DNA of 33,814 bases from Actinomycetota bacterium. Its GTDB lineage: Bacteria; Actinomycetota; Actinomycetes; Nanopelagicales; Nanopelagicaceae. The translations under genes were made by a program, and so were the position numbers. Below, piece after piece: positions 17,469 to 26,163 of this stretch; the stretch's first letter is position 1; each line of letters starts with the position of its first letter. Location: contig WLPI01000007.1 in assembly GCA_009698845.1 (NCBI GenBank), positions 1-33,814 of the forward strand, in the 5' to 3' direction. Under the pieces are notes generated by a model. That model did not search any database and was not told the origin of the DNA. It worked only from the letters and a program-made list of their open reading frames with translations.

Positions 17469-18518
17469 TTATTTGCGACCCTTACGCTTAGGTTGGTTTC
17501 TTGGACCAGTTGAATTGGATGAACTAGCGACCTTTACATCGGCAACTGGTGTCACTCCCCCACGTGCAGCAACTCTCTTCGCTAGTGCTTGCATTGCAGG
17601 TTCTTTCTCGCGCAGTTGAGCGAGGAATGGTGGAGCAATAAAGATTGAAGAATATGTACCGACTGCAAGACCAATGAAGAGAGCTAGCGAGAGATCCTTC
17701 AGAGTACCTGCACCAAGTAAGCCAGCTCCGACAAAGAGAATAGCTCCTACTGGAAGTAGAGCAATAATTGAGGTGTTAGCAGAACGCACTATTGTCTGAT
17801 TGACCGCAAGGTTTGCAGCCTGTGAATACGTCTGCTTCGAATTCGCGGCAACAGATTTGGTGTTTTCACGAACTTTATCGAATACAACAACAGTGTCGTA
17901 CAGCGAATATCCAAGAATAGTTAAGAACCCGATCACCGTTGCGGGCGTAACATCGAAACCAACTAAAGCATAAATTCCAACTGTAATGAATACGTCGTGA
18001 ACAACTGCAACAATTGCAGCAATCGCCATTTTTGGCTCAAAAATCATTGCGAGAAAGAGCATCACCGCCAACAAGAATGCAATGAGTCCATAGACAGCTT
18101 TCTTCGTGATCTCTTTACCCCATGATGGTCCAACTAATTGGGTATCGATAGATTCAGCGGAAACATCAAATGTTGAAGTTAGCGCAGTTTCAATCGCCTG
18201 TGACTGAGCCGAAGTAACGGCTCCTGTTTGAATACGTACTTTACTGTCACCAATCTTCTGAACGATGACTTCGCCAGGAATGCCAATATCCTTGACCGAA
18301 GCACGTGCTTGTTCTACAGAGACGTCAGCCTTGTTCAGGGTGTAAGAAGCTCCACCTTTGAATTCAAGACCAAGATGCAAGCCCTGGACAACTAGCGCCC
18401 CTAGCGAGATGAGCAAAAATATGGCTGAGACTGAGTACCAGCGTTTGCGATTTTCGACGATATTAAATGAGGTCTCACCTGTGTAGAGACGTCCACCGAG
18501 TCCTGAAAACTTAGCCAT
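17469..18518 (-). CDS. secF: Protein translocase subunit SecF
   Basis: SecF pairs with SecD to use the proton-motive force in late stages of Sec export. The 349 residues begin with a cytoplasmic N-terminus and a first membrane helix ('WYSVSAIFLLISLGALVVQG'), then the periplasmic-side 'LEFKGGASYTL' domain. Five further membrane segments include 'VVAVVHDVFITVGIYALVG' and 'GYSLYDTVVVFDKVRENT'. The C-terminus is lysine/arginine-rich ('GPRNQPKRKGRK'). GGAGG lies within the last codons of secD, and the stop-to-start gap is four bases, so the two subunits are made together. Confidence 0.96.
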   Translation of the reverse strand: MAKFSGLGGRLYTGETSFNIVENRKRWYSVSAIFLLISLGALVVQGLHLGLEFKGGASYTLNKADVSVEQARASVKDIGIPGEVIVQKIGDSKVRIQTGAVTSAQSQAIETALTSTFDVSAESIDTQLVGPSWGKEITKKAVYGLIAFLLAVMLFLAMIFEPKMAIAAIVAVVHDVFITVGIYALVGFDVTPATVIGFLTILGYSLYDTVVVFDKVRENTKSVAANSKQTYSQAANLAVNQTIVRSANTSIIALLPVGAILFVGAGLLGAGTLKDLSLALFIGLAVGTYSSIFIAPPFLAQLREKEPAMQALAKRVAARGGVTPVADVKVASSSNSTGPRNQPKRKGRK

Positions 18519-18522
18519 TGAC

Positions 18523-20064
18523 TTATGCCTCCACTGTTGATGTCGCTGTTGATTTCATTTGCGTTGATGCGCCTTTAAGACCAATACTCTTATCGGAAAA
18601 TCCTGAGAGCGGATGACCGGATGCAAAGAAATTGATTCTGGCGATCATGGTCAGAAGCGGCTTGCTGAAGAGGAATACCACCAAGAGATCCACCACGGTT
18701 GTCAATCCCAATGTGAATGCAAATCCTCGAACTCCGCCGACAGTGAAGAAGTAGAGAAGTACAGCTGCCAGGAGTGAGATTATGTCAGCGACGATAATCG
18801 TGTGACGTGCCCGCACCCATCCGCTTTCTACAGCCGAACGCAGAGAGCGACCTTCTCGTGCTTCATCTCGCACACGTTCAAAGAAGACAATAAACGAGTC
18901 AGCAGTAACACCAATTGCAACCACCGCACCAGCAATTCCCGCAAGAGTCAGGGTGAATCCGATTGTCTCGCCTAATACTAGGAAGAGTAGGTAGACAAGT
19001 AGTGCAGCAATCGCAAGTGATCCAACTGTCACAAATCCAAGAGCTCGGTAATACAGTAACGAGAAGACAACAACCAAGAACAAACCTAAAGCTCCAGCCA
19101 GTATTCCGGCTCGCAACTGCTCTGATCCAAGAGTTGGAGAAACTTGTTGTACTTCTCCGCGATCAAATGCAAGAGGAAGCGCGCCGTATTTAAGAACGTT
19201 AGCCAAATCTTGTGCCTCTACTTGAGTGAAATTTCCAGTAATTTGCGCATTGCCCGAAGGAATGGCTTCATTAATTACTGGGGCAGATACGACTAAACCA
19301 TCTAGAACGATGGCAACTTGATTTGCAGGCGAAGGCAGCGATGTCACTCGAGAAGTTAAAACGCCAAACGCTTTCGTGCCTTCCCCATCGAATGTCAGTG
19401 ATACATACCAAGCGCTTGCGCCCTGTGCATCAAGTCCTGCTGATGCCTTCGATACCTGACGTCCCAAAACTTCTGCAGGAGCCAAAATATATTTACTAGT
19501 GCCTGTGCGCGAACAAGCCACAATGGTGTCAGTGGGCGCATCCGTGCCTGTTCCTTGCAAATTCGCAGGATTAGAACAATCTAGCCCAGCGAACTTTGCA
19601 TTAATTTCTGGAGACACACCTAGTGCCGGTGTCGCTGTATCTGATGCGCTACCACCCAGTGCTGCAGATTCTGCTAGTACCTGACGGAAACGAAGCTCAG
19701 CAGTTTGTCCTACTAGGTCAACAACACGACGACCAGATTCTCCTGGAACCGAAATAACAATTTGACGATTTGTTCCGCTTCCTTGCGCTGTTACTTCAGA
19801 CTCAGCAACTCCAAGTGAGTTCACGCGTTGGCGAATAATTGACACCGCCTGATCAATTGAGTCAGATGTAATCTTATTTGCGTCATTTGATGCACGTGGT
19901 TGAAGAGTGACGCTTGTACCGCCTCGCAAATCAAGACCAAGTTTGACTGAGGTCGCACCCTGAATAAGGGCTGTTCCGAGAAGCCCAACAATAATCAGAG
20001 CCAGGATTGCCAAGGCTCGAATAGGTCGGCTAGAGGTCTTCACTGTTTTAGTAGGTGTGGACAT
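18523..20064 (-). CDS. secD: Protein translocase subunit SecD
   Basis: SecD is the larger partner of SecF. The 513 residues show one N-terminal membrane helix, 'LGLDLRGGTSVTLQP', a long extracytoplasmic P1-type region (about residues 60-310) and a C-terminal five-helix domain with 'AGIAGAVVAIGVTADSFIVFFERVRDE'. A 50-60-residue serine/threonine/alanine-rich insert ('ALGGSASDTATPALG' to 'TDTIVACSRTG') lies inside the extracytoplasmic part, as in other actinobacteria. No purine-rich ribosome-binding site precedes the ATG. The minus strand reads TAGACTCTCCTCTTATG, so a near-leaderless start is possible. The neighbour expected here, yajC, is absent and ruvB ends 11 bp upstream. Confidence 0.96.
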   Translation of the reverse strand: MSTPTKTVKTSSRPIRALAILALIIVGLLGTALIQGATSVKLGLDLRGGTSVTLQPRASNDANKITSDSIDQAVSIIRQRVNSLGVAESEVTAQGSGTNRQIVISVPGESGRRVVDLVGQTAELRFRQVLAESAALGGSASDTATPALGVSPEINAKFAGLDCSNPANLQGTGTDAPTDTIVACSRTGTSKYILAPAEVLGRQVSKASAGLDAQGASAWYVSLTFDGEGTKAFGVLTSRVTSLPSPANQVAIVLDGLVVSAPVINEAIPSGNAQITGNFTQVEAQDLANVLKYGALPLAFDRGEVQQVSPTLGSEQLRAGILAGALGLFLVVVFSLLYYRALGFVTVGSLAIAALLVYLLFLVLGETIGFTLTLAGIAGAVVAIGVTADSFIVFFERVRDEAREGRSLRSAVESGWVRARHTIIVADIISLLAAVLLYFFTVGGVRGFAFTLGLTTVVDLLVVFLFSKPLLTMIARINFFASGHPLSGFSDKSIGLKGASTQMKSTATSTVEA

Positions 20065-20072
20065 AAGAGGAG

Positions 20073-20078
20073 AGTCTA
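20073..20078 (-). promoter_or_regulatory. Candidate -10 box for a near-leaderless secD transcript
   Basis: TAGACT (four of six to TATAAT) overlaps the ruvB stop codon and lies eight bases before the secD ATG, which lacks a Shine-Dalgarno. Transcription would begin within two or three bases of the start codon. No -35 match is evident, so this could be chance, and secD may instead depend on read-through from ruvB. Confidence 0.28.
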
Positions 20079-21116
20079 GGCGTCAGGCGCTGGTGTGTCG
20101 AAAAGAGAGGCAGTTCCAGCGGGTGGCGTACGTCCCACATGTTCCCATCCCAACGAAGTTGCAATTCGGCCCCGAGGGGTGCGAGCCATAAATCCATTGC
20201 GCACTAAGAATGGTTCAGCCACTGATTCAACAGTTTCGGTCTCTTCCCCCACTGCAATTGCAAGAGTTGAAAGCCCTACGGGTCCCCCATTAAATCTTTC
20301 GATGAGTGCAATTAGCACAGATCGATCAAGTCGATCGAGTCCCTTCTCATCAACTTCGTACATTTCTAACGCCTTTGTTGCATCAGCATGGGTCAGAACG
20401 TTAGAACCGCGAACTTGAGCGAAATCTCGAACACGTCGGAGTAAGCGATTTGCGATTCGCGGTGTTCCTCGAGATCTGCCGGCAATCTCGACGATAGCCT
20501 TTTTATCAATATCTAAAGTGAGAAGCGCCGCGCTACGTGAAATAACTTCCTCAAGCTCGGATGAATCGTAAAAATCTAGATGAGCTGTAAATCCGAAACG
20601 ATCACGTAACGGTGAAGGCAATAAACCTGCTCGGGTCGTTGCACCCACCAAGGTGAAATGTGGAAGTTGGAGCGGAATCGCAGTAGCACCTGGACCTTTT
20701 CCAACGACGATATCAACTCGGAAATCTTCCATAGCCAAATACAACAACTCTTCGGCAGGTCGAGGCAAGCGATGAATTTCATCCAGGAAGAGAATCTCGC
20801 CCTCAACCAACGAAGAGAGAATCGCTGCTAAATCCCCCGCGTGTGTAATTGCTGGACCACTTGTGATGCGAATCGGTGTATTCATTTCACTTGCCAAAAT
20901 CATGGCTAGCGTTGTTTTACCCAATCCTGGTGGTCCAGAGAGCAAAATGTGATCTGCCGCTGATCCACGTTTTCTTGCTGCACTGAGTAAAACGTCAATC
21001 TGTTCGCGTACGCGATGTTGGCCGATGAAGTCTTTCAGCGTTTTCGGGCGAAGTGCATGCTCCACAGAATTCTCTTCGGAGTGCGATTCTGAAGCTACTA
21101 AGCGATCCTCGCTCAT
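20076..21116 (-). CDS. ruvB: Holliday junction branch migration helicase RuvB
   Basis: RuvB is the hexameric AAA+ motor that drives branch migration with RuvA. The 346 residues contain Walker A 'GPPGLGKTT' (about 61-69), Walker B '[10 protein letters not shown]', sensor 1 '[11 protein letters not shown]', an arginine-finger region '[20 protein letters not shown]', and the C-terminal winged-helix domain with '[16 protein letters not shown]' and '[15 protein letters not shown]'. The ATG directly abuts the ruvA stop (TAAATG), so the two are coupled. Length and motifs are canonical. Confidence 0.98.
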   Translation of the reverse strand: MSEDRLVASESHSEENSVEHALRPKTLKDFIGQHRVREQIDVLLSAARKRGSAADHILLSGPPGLGKTTLAMILASEMNTPIRITSGPAITHAGDLAAILSSLVEGEILFLDEIHRLPRPAEELLYLAMEDFRVDIVVGKGPGATAIPLQLPHFTLVGATTRAGLLPSPLRDRFGFTAHLDFYDSSELEEVISRSAALLTLDIDKKAIVEIAGRSRGTPRIANRLLRRVRDFAQVRGSNVLTHADATKALEMYEVDEKGLDRLDRSVLIALIERFNGGPVGLSTLAIAVGEETETVESVAEPFLVRNGFMARTPRGRIATSLGWEHVGRTPPAGTASLFDTPAPDA

Positions 21117-21725
21117 TTATGACCGCCGACCACTCTGTAAAGTCCTTTTAAGAAGTTCGGAGAGTTCAATTCTTGAAGCATCGACACCATCTTCAGCAAG
21201 TGCAGAAATCATTTCATTTATTGACGTGTCTGAATCCTTGGCGGTAAAGCCCAACGAAATTAGTGCCGACGTAAGTTGTTCTCGCCACACAGGTTGATGT
21301 GTTTGCGCACGCCCACTTCCGCCAAAATCGGAGATTTTTCCTTTGAGCTCTAGGACTAGGCGCTGCGCACCTTTCTTTCCAATGCCAGGAACTTTCTCAA
21401 TCGATTTTATGTCCTCTTGCGCGATTGCGCGAGCTAATGAATCTGGTGTGTGGGATCCTAAAATCGCAAGAGCAACTTTTGGACCAATTCCAGAAACAGT
21501 TTGCACCAATTCAAAAGTAGTTCGGCTCTCTTCATCTAAGAATCCAAAAAGCGTTAGTGAGTCCTCTCTCACTACAAGTGAGGTAAAGAGATGGGCTTGA
21601 GCTCCCAAATTGAGCGAGGCACTAGTTGGACCAGTTATTGATACTGAAAGTCCTACTCCACCAACTTCAATAATTGCCTTATCCAATCCTACAAAGCGCA
21701 CTATCCCAGTAAGTGTTGAGATCAT
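21117..21725 (-). CDS. ruvA: Holliday junction DNA-binding subunit RuvA
   Basis: RuvA binds four-way junctions as a tetramer and loads RuvB. The 202 residues show the N-terminal OB domain ('[25 protein letters not shown]'), two helix-hairpin-helix motifs ('[14 protein letters not shown]', '[19 protein letters not shown]'), and a C-terminal RuvB-binding domain ('[22 protein letters not shown]'). It overlaps ruvC by four bases and abuts ruvB. Confidence 0.97.
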   Translation of the reverse strand: MISTLTGIVRFVGLDKAIIEVGGVGLSVSITGPTSASLNLGAQAHLFTSLVVREDSLTLFGFLDEESRTTFELVQTVSGIGPKVALAILGSHTPDSLARAIAQEDIKSIEKVPGIGKKGAQRLVLELKGKISDFGGSGRAQTHQPVWREQLTSALISLGFTAKDSDTSINEMISALAEDGVDASRIELSELLKRTLQSGRRS

Positions 21726-22276
21726 TTCTTCACCAATTTAGATAGCCGTGATTTCTCTTTTGCTAGCGCTTCTTCAATTCGCAAATTTCCACCACCTCGC
21801 CAGATATGGCAGATAGCCAGCGCAAGGGCATCTGTGCTATCGACTGGTTTAGGAATAACTTCAAGATGAAGCAATCGCTTCACCATCTCAGCAACCTGAG
21901 CTTTATTGGCTCGACCAGAACCAGTTACTGCAGCTTTAACTTCTGAGGGCGTATGCATCATCACTGGAATATTTCGCCTGGCTGCAACAAGTAGTGCAAC
22001 ACCGGCGGCCTGACCGGTTCCCATCACTGTGCGCACATTGTGTTGCGAAAAAACACGCTCTACTGCAACAACATCTGGTTTGTGGAGCTCAATCCACTCT
22101 TCTAATTCTCGCTCTAATTGCAAGAGTCGTTTTTCAAGAGGTGCGTCAGGCGGTGTCAGAATTACGCCAACCCCAAGTAAAGAAAGATCCTTGCCAATGG
22201 CACCCTGCACAACACCGATTCCACAGCGAGTAAGACCAGGGTCAACCCCGAGAACTCGACGAACAGTGTGGCTCAT
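21722..22276 (-). CDS. ruvC: Holliday junction resolvase RuvC
   Basis: RuvC is the dimeric RNase H-fold endonuclease that nicks Holliday junctions symmetrically. The product keeps all four metal-binding acids: Asp12 in '[11 protein letters not shown]', Glu73 in 'VAVERVF', and Asp146/Asp149 in '[12 protein letters not shown]' (numbered from my start). I start at ATG 22276 (184 residues, [12 protein letters not shown]). The ORF track runs to a TTG at 22285, but that adds only three residues and has no ribosome-binding site, whereas GGAAG lies just upstream of the ATG. It overlaps ruvA by four bases. Confidence 0.95.
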   Translation of the reverse strand: MSHTVRRVLGVDPGLTRCGIGVVQGAIGKDLSLLGVGVILTPPDAPLEKRLLQLERELEEWIELHKPDVVAVERVFSQHNVRTVMGTGQAAGVALLVAARRNIPVMMHTPSEVKAAVTGSGRANKAQVAEMVKRLLHLEVIPKPVDSTDALALAICHIWRGGGNLRIEEALAKEKSRLSKLVKK

Positions 22277-22309
22277 AACTTCCAAGCCTAGGCCTAAGTG
22301 CCCCGTACG

Positions 22310-23062
22310 TTAAGAAAGGCTCGCCATGACCTCATCTGATACATCAAAATTTGAATACACGTTTTGAACGTCATCCAACTCTTCAATAGCGTCGATGAGT
22401 TCAAATACTTTTTGCGCCCCTTCGGCGTCGAGAGGAATCTGCATTGATGGCAAGAATGATGAATCAGCGGATTCGTAATCTATCCCGGCGGCTTGTAACG
22501 CAGCTCTAGCAGCGACTAAATCACTTGCTTCGCACACAACCTCGAAAGACTCTCCAAGATCGTTTACCTCTTCCACTCCAGCATCGAGAGCCGCTTCCAG
22601 AATTGAATCTTCCGTCGCTCCTATTGCTTTATTTACGATAATGACACCTTTGCGATTAAACAAGTAGGAAACCGAGCCAGGATCAGCCATCGTGCCACCA
22701 TTGCGAGTAACTGCAACACGGACTTCTGAAGCAGCACGATTTCGATTATCAGATAAACACTCAATCATGATCGCTACGCCGTTGGGTCCGTAACCTTCAT
22801 ACATAATCGTTTGCCAGTCAGCTCCGCCGGACTCCAGCCCTGCTCCGCGCTTTACTGCACGTTCAATATTGTCGGCTGGCATTGAGTTCTTCTTTGCTTT
22901 AGCAATTGCATCGAAGAGAGTGGGGTTGCCATCTACTTCAGGACCACCATTACGTGATGCAACTTCAATTGCCTTGATGAGCTTTGCAAAATTCTTTGCG
23001 CGGCGACTATCGATGATTGCCTTCTTGTGTTTAGTGGTAGCCCACTTGGAATGGCCTGACAT
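22310..23062 (-). CDS. YebC/PmpR-family protein
   Basis: A 250-residue protein of the YebC/PmpR (TACO1) family. Members were described as DNA-binding regulators, and more recently as factors that relieve ribosome stalling. The exact role here is not determined. The characteristic start '[35 protein letters not shown]' is clear, as are '[13 protein letters not shown]' and '[23 protein letters not shown]'. The ATG has GAGGTG at five bases. It lies between pdxT and ruvC, the order shared with Mycobacterium and Streptomyces. Confidence 0.94.
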   Translation of the reverse strand: MSGHSKWATTKHKKAIIDSRRAKNFAKLIKAIEVASRNGGPEVDGNPTLFDAIAKAKKNSMPADNIERAVKRGAGLESGGADWQTIMYEGYGPNGVAIMIECLSDNRNRAASEVRVAVTRNGGTMADPGSVSYLFNRKGVIIVNKAIGATEDSILEAALDAGVEEVNDLGESFEVVCEASDLVAARAALQAAGIDYESADSSFLPSMQIPLDAEGAQKVFELIDAIEELDDVQNVYSNFDVSDEVMASLS

Positions 23063-23118
23063 CAGATCACCTCGATTACAGTGCGCAAGATATGCCTTCG
23101 CGCTTTAGAAGCCGAACT

Positions 23119-23691
23119 TTATCCGCTTTTGCAGATCTCATCAAAAAAGTACCTATGTACTGCTAAATCAGCGGTTAACTCGGGGTGGAAACTAGTTGCG
23201 AGAATATTTCCCTGCCGAACAGCCACCGGATGGCCCGCTGCTGTTGAAAGGACTTCGACACCTTCTCCGTTCTCTTCGACCCATGGAGCTCGGATAAAAA
23301 CAGCCTTCAGTGTGGCCCCATTGAATTCAATATCCGACTCAAAGGAATCAACCTGTCTGCCGAAAGCATTTCTTCGCACGGTAATGTCTAATCCACCAAA
23401 TGTTTTTTGATCTTTTGCACCATCAATTATTCGATCAGCTAGGAGAATCATTCCTGCGCACGATCCATAGACCGCAAGTCCATTGCGAATTCGATCTCTA
23501 ATAGGTTGAAATAGATTGAAAGTCTGAGCTAGATGAATAATCGTTGTTGATTCTCCCCCAGGCAAGATCAGAGCATCAATGGAACTCAGTTCTGCCTCGG
23601 TTCGAATTTCTATTCCTTGATGACCGCATGCTTCTGCCGCTGCAATGTGCTCTCTAAAATCGCCTTGCAGGGCAAGGACACCAACACGCAT
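23119..23691 (-). CDS. pdxT: Pyridoxal 5'-phosphate synthase glutaminase subunit
   Basis: PdxT hydrolyses glutamine and channels ammonia to PdxS. The 190 residues form a class I glutamine amidotransferase with 'LPGGESTT' (oxyanion/substrate loop, about 44-50), the nucleophile Cys78 in 'VYGSCAGMILLA', and the His169/Glu171 pair in 'TSFHPELTAD'. The N-terminal 'VLALQGDFREH' is typical of PdxT. It follows pdxS by 20 bp and is almost surely co-transcribed and co-assembled with it. Confidence 0.97.
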   Translation of the reverse strand: MRVGVLALQGDFREHIAAAEACGHQGIEIRTEAELSSIDALILPGGESTTIIHLAQTFNLFQPIRDRIRNGLAVYGSCAGMILLADRIIDGAKDQKTFGGLDITVRRNAFGRQVDSFESDIEFNGATLKAVFIRAPWVEENGEGVEVLSTAAGHPVAVRQGNILATSFHPELTADLAVHRYFFDEICKSG

Positions 23692-23711
23692 TTACTTCAA
23701 CGTTTGCTTAA

Positions 23712-24599
23712 TTACCAGCCGCGGTCAGCGAGTCTGTGAGGAACAGGAATGTCAGCAACGTTGATTCCTACCATCGCTTCACCAAGTCCACGCGAAACCT
23801 CTGCTAATACCTTGGCATCTTTATAGAAGGTAGTCGCCTTTACGCAGGCAGCAGCGCGATGGGCAGGGTTACCCGATTTGAAAATTCCTGAACCGATGAA
23901 TACTCCATCAGCACCCATCTGCATCATCAGTGCAGCATCTGCCGGAGTTGCAATTCCGCCTGCTGTAAACAAAACAACAGGAAGTTTTCCAGTTTCAGCT
24001 ACCTCTTTAACGAGAGCATATGGAGCCTGTAATTCTTTTGCTGCTACATAGAGCTCGTCTTCACGCATTGATGTGAGACGTCTAATCTCGGCACCAATTG
24101 TGCGCATATGCATCATCGCATTAGAAACATCGCCTGTACCGGCTTCGCCCTTAGAGCGAATCATTGCTGCACCTTCGTTAATGCGGCGTAACGCTTCACC
24201 AAGATTAGTAGCACCACAGACGAAAGGAACTTTAAAGTCCCACTTATCAATGTGGTTGGTGTAATCAGCAGGTGTCAGCACTTCAGACTCGTCGATGTAA
24301 TCAACAGCTAGGCTTTCGATGATCTGAGCTTCGACAAAGTGGCCAATACGTACTTTCGCCATTACTGGAATTGATACCGCGGCCTGAATTTTTTCAATCA
24401 TGTCTGGATCAGACATACGAGCTACTCCACCTTGTGCGCGAATATCTGCAGGTACGCGTTCTAGCGCCATAACAGCGCAAGCGCCCGCTTCTTCAGCAAT
24501 CTTTGCTTGCTCAACGTTGACGACATCCATGATGACGCCGCCCTTGAGCATCTCTGCCATTCCGCGCTTTACGCGTGCAGTGCCAGTTGCTTCAGACAT
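23712..24599 (-). CDS. pdxS: Pyridoxal 5'-phosphate synthase lyase subunit
   Basis: PdxS builds PLP from ribose 5-phosphate, glyceraldehyde 3-phosphate and ammonia (DXP-independent route). The 295-residue TIM barrel keeps the two key lysines: Lys82 in '[10 protein letters not shown]' and Lys150 in '[11 protein letters not shown]'. It also keeps Asp25 in 'GVIMDVVN' and the C-terminal 'SGIFKSGNP' phosphate site. The start ATG follows AGGAG at eight bases. PLP made here would supply the PabC aminotransferase-family enzyme elsewhere in the window. Confidence 0.98.
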   Translation of the reverse strand: MSEATGTARVKRGMAEMLKGGVIMDVVNVEQAKIAEEAGACAVMALERVPADIRAQGGVARMSDPDMIEKIQAAVSIPVMAKVRIGHFVEAQIIESLAVDYIDESEVLTPADYTNHIDKWDFKVPFVCGATNLGEALRRINEGAAMIRSKGEAGTGDVSNAMMHMRTIGAEIRRLTSMREDELYVAAKELQAPYALVKEVAETGKLPVVLFTAGGIATPADAALMMQMGADGVFIGSGIFKSGNPAHRAAACVKATTFYKDAKVLAEVSRGLGEAMVGINVADIPVPHRLADRGW

Positions 24600-24635
24600 A
24601 TTAAAAACTCCTAGGTGCTAGTCAGGCTGGAAAGT

Positions 24636-25670
24636 CTACTTTGAACTCGGCTTGGTCGCATCCGCGATAACGTCAGTGAAAACAGGCTCTTTATCTACAA
24701 GTGCCACCCAAATCTGGCCCTTTTCGAAGGCAATCTCCTTGCCGTCCTTATCGGTCCAGGTAGTTCCGGATTCAGCAGATTGGCGATTCCATGTGGCTGG
24801 AAATACTTTTCCATTTCTCGCAATGTAACCACTGCCGGTGCCTACTGTTGCAGAGAATGGTGTAACCCCGCCAACCTTATCTTTATAGATAGATGGAGTA
24901 ATCAAAACTTTTTGAATGACAAGAGTTGATGCACCAAGTCGGAGACCAGACTCTGCAATATTTGGTTGACCTTGGAAACTCAGCAACCAGCGATTCTCTT
25001 CTTTAGACCATGCGGCTTCGTATGCACTTGCTGGCCATCTCAAACCAATCTTTGAGACTGCGCGACCACCTTCCGGAGCGCCTCCGAATTTCCAACCCAT
25101 GGATTTCGATTGTGCCAAAGTGATTCCCTTATCTACCGTTAACTGCAGAAGCAGGTCTGCGCGCAGCACCATCGCAAAAGGCTGAACTCTTGTGGGATCA
25201 GTTGTAAAGATTTGTGGAGAATTTCTCTCTGCACTTAAGTTCTCCAAATTGGCAGCGGCCAGTACGGGTCTGAACTTGCTCTGTGCGCCGCTATACGCAA
25301 ATCCAACTCGTCCATACTGTGCAAGTAATTCGATATCCGATACTCGAGAGGAACGCACTGGCCCAATTCGCGTTGGAATTTTTGAGGAGAACACCGCTGC
25401 TAATCGCGTGAGTCCTCCCTCAACCTGTTCGATGTAGACCAAATCGGCATCCTCAAGACCAATCTGCGGATGCGAGGCCCTTGTGTCATCAATCTTTACT
25501 ACTAGTACCGGACCATCTCCACCAACCCGTCCGCTAATCGAATTTAAAGGTTCCGATTTAACGAACGGATTCTGACCAGACGAAAAAGTGTTTGGGTTAA
25601 ACCAAGCGATAGCACCGATAACAACGGCGGTGAGTGCAACGATCATCGTTGCGATTCTTCTAGAAAACAT
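24636..25670 (-). CDS. DUF3048 membrane-anchored extracytoplasmic protein
   Basis: The protein matches the DUF3048 (YerB-like) family, whose function is not established. It opens with a basic stretch and one membrane segment ('RRIATMIVALTAVVIGAIAWF'). A large presumably extracytoplasmic domain follows with 'GPVLVVKIDDTRASHPQIGL', 'DLVYIEQVEGGLTRLAAVFSS' and 'RIGPVRSSRVSDIELLAQYG'. No lipobox cysteine follows the helix, so it is anchored rather than a lipoprotein. I chose ATG 25670 (344 residues), which overlaps the upstream LemA-like gene by 11 bp. The track's 25706 start would overlap it by 47 bp, and 25685 is also possible. No start has a well-spaced ribosome-binding site. Confidence 0.78.
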   Translation of the reverse strand: MFSRRIATMIVALTAVVIGAIAWFNPNTFSSGQNPFVKSEPLNSISGRVGGDGPVLVVKIDDTRASHPQIGLEDADLVYIEQVEGGLTRLAAVFSSKIPTRIGPVRSSRVSDIELLAQYGRVGFAYSGAQSKFRPVLAAANLENLSAERNSPQIFTTDPTRVQPFAMVLRADLLLQLTVDKGITLAQSKSMGWKFGGAPEGGRAVSKIGLRWPASAYEAAWSKEENRWLLSFQGQPNIAESGLRLGASTLVIQKVLITPSIYKDKVGGVTPFSATVGTGSGYIARNGKVFPATWNRQSAESGTTWTDKDGKEIAFEKGQIWVALVDKEPVFTDVIADATKPSSK

Positions 25671-26163
25671 CGCCTTCAAATTCATACACCATAGGTTCTG
25701 GTGCATGCCCCGCTAGCCTAAAGAAGCGAATAAGAAATTTTTTACGCACCATCTGAGTCCTTGTCACTGCTTCAATGTGCATCGCAATTGCCACTTTTAT
25801 TTTTGCAGTTAACTCATCAAGCTCCTGCACAAGACTTAGTTCTATCGGCGTTGAGATACTTTCTGCGTTCTCAAGCAGGATGCTTAAAGCTCCAGTAAGG
25901 CCAGACTCCGCCTGAGAACGATCGCGAACACTTGCTTCGCGAGCTTGGTGTGCAGTGAATGTCAACAGAAGCGCTGATGCTGGATCCGCGATTTCTGATC
26001 GTGCGATTTCAATTGCGATTGCCGCTCTTCGTTGCAGAAGTCCATCCAGGTTAGCCCAACTTGTTTCCACTCTTCCATGCAAGCGATCCAAGCGAGTCGC
26101 TAAGAATGTGAGATACCAAGCAAGGATTGAGACGATCGCGGCAATAAGGAAATACTTATTCAT
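25660..26163 (-). CDS. LemA-like membrane protein
   Basis: A 167-residue protein with an N-terminal membrane helix ('YFLIAAIVSILAWYLTFLA'), followed by a helical domain whose start 'RLHGRVETSWANLDGLLQRRAAIA' resembles the LemA family pattern (N/R..V..AW..ID.LL.RR.). It is a little shorter than typical LemA, and similarity fades after residue 70, so the assignment is to the LemA-like group only. Function is unknown. It overlaps pimA (ATGA) and has GGGAG before the ATG, so it belongs to the lipid operon transcript and is followed by the DUF3048 gene. Confidence 0.65.
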   Translation of the reverse strand: MNKYFLIAAIVSILAWYLTFLATRLDRLHGRVETSWANLDGLLQRRAAIAIEIARSEIADPASALLLTFTAHQAREASVRDRSQAESGLTGALSILLENAESISTPIELSLVQELDELTAKIKVAIAMHIEAVTRTQMVRKKFLIRFFRLAGHAPEPMVYEFEGDVF

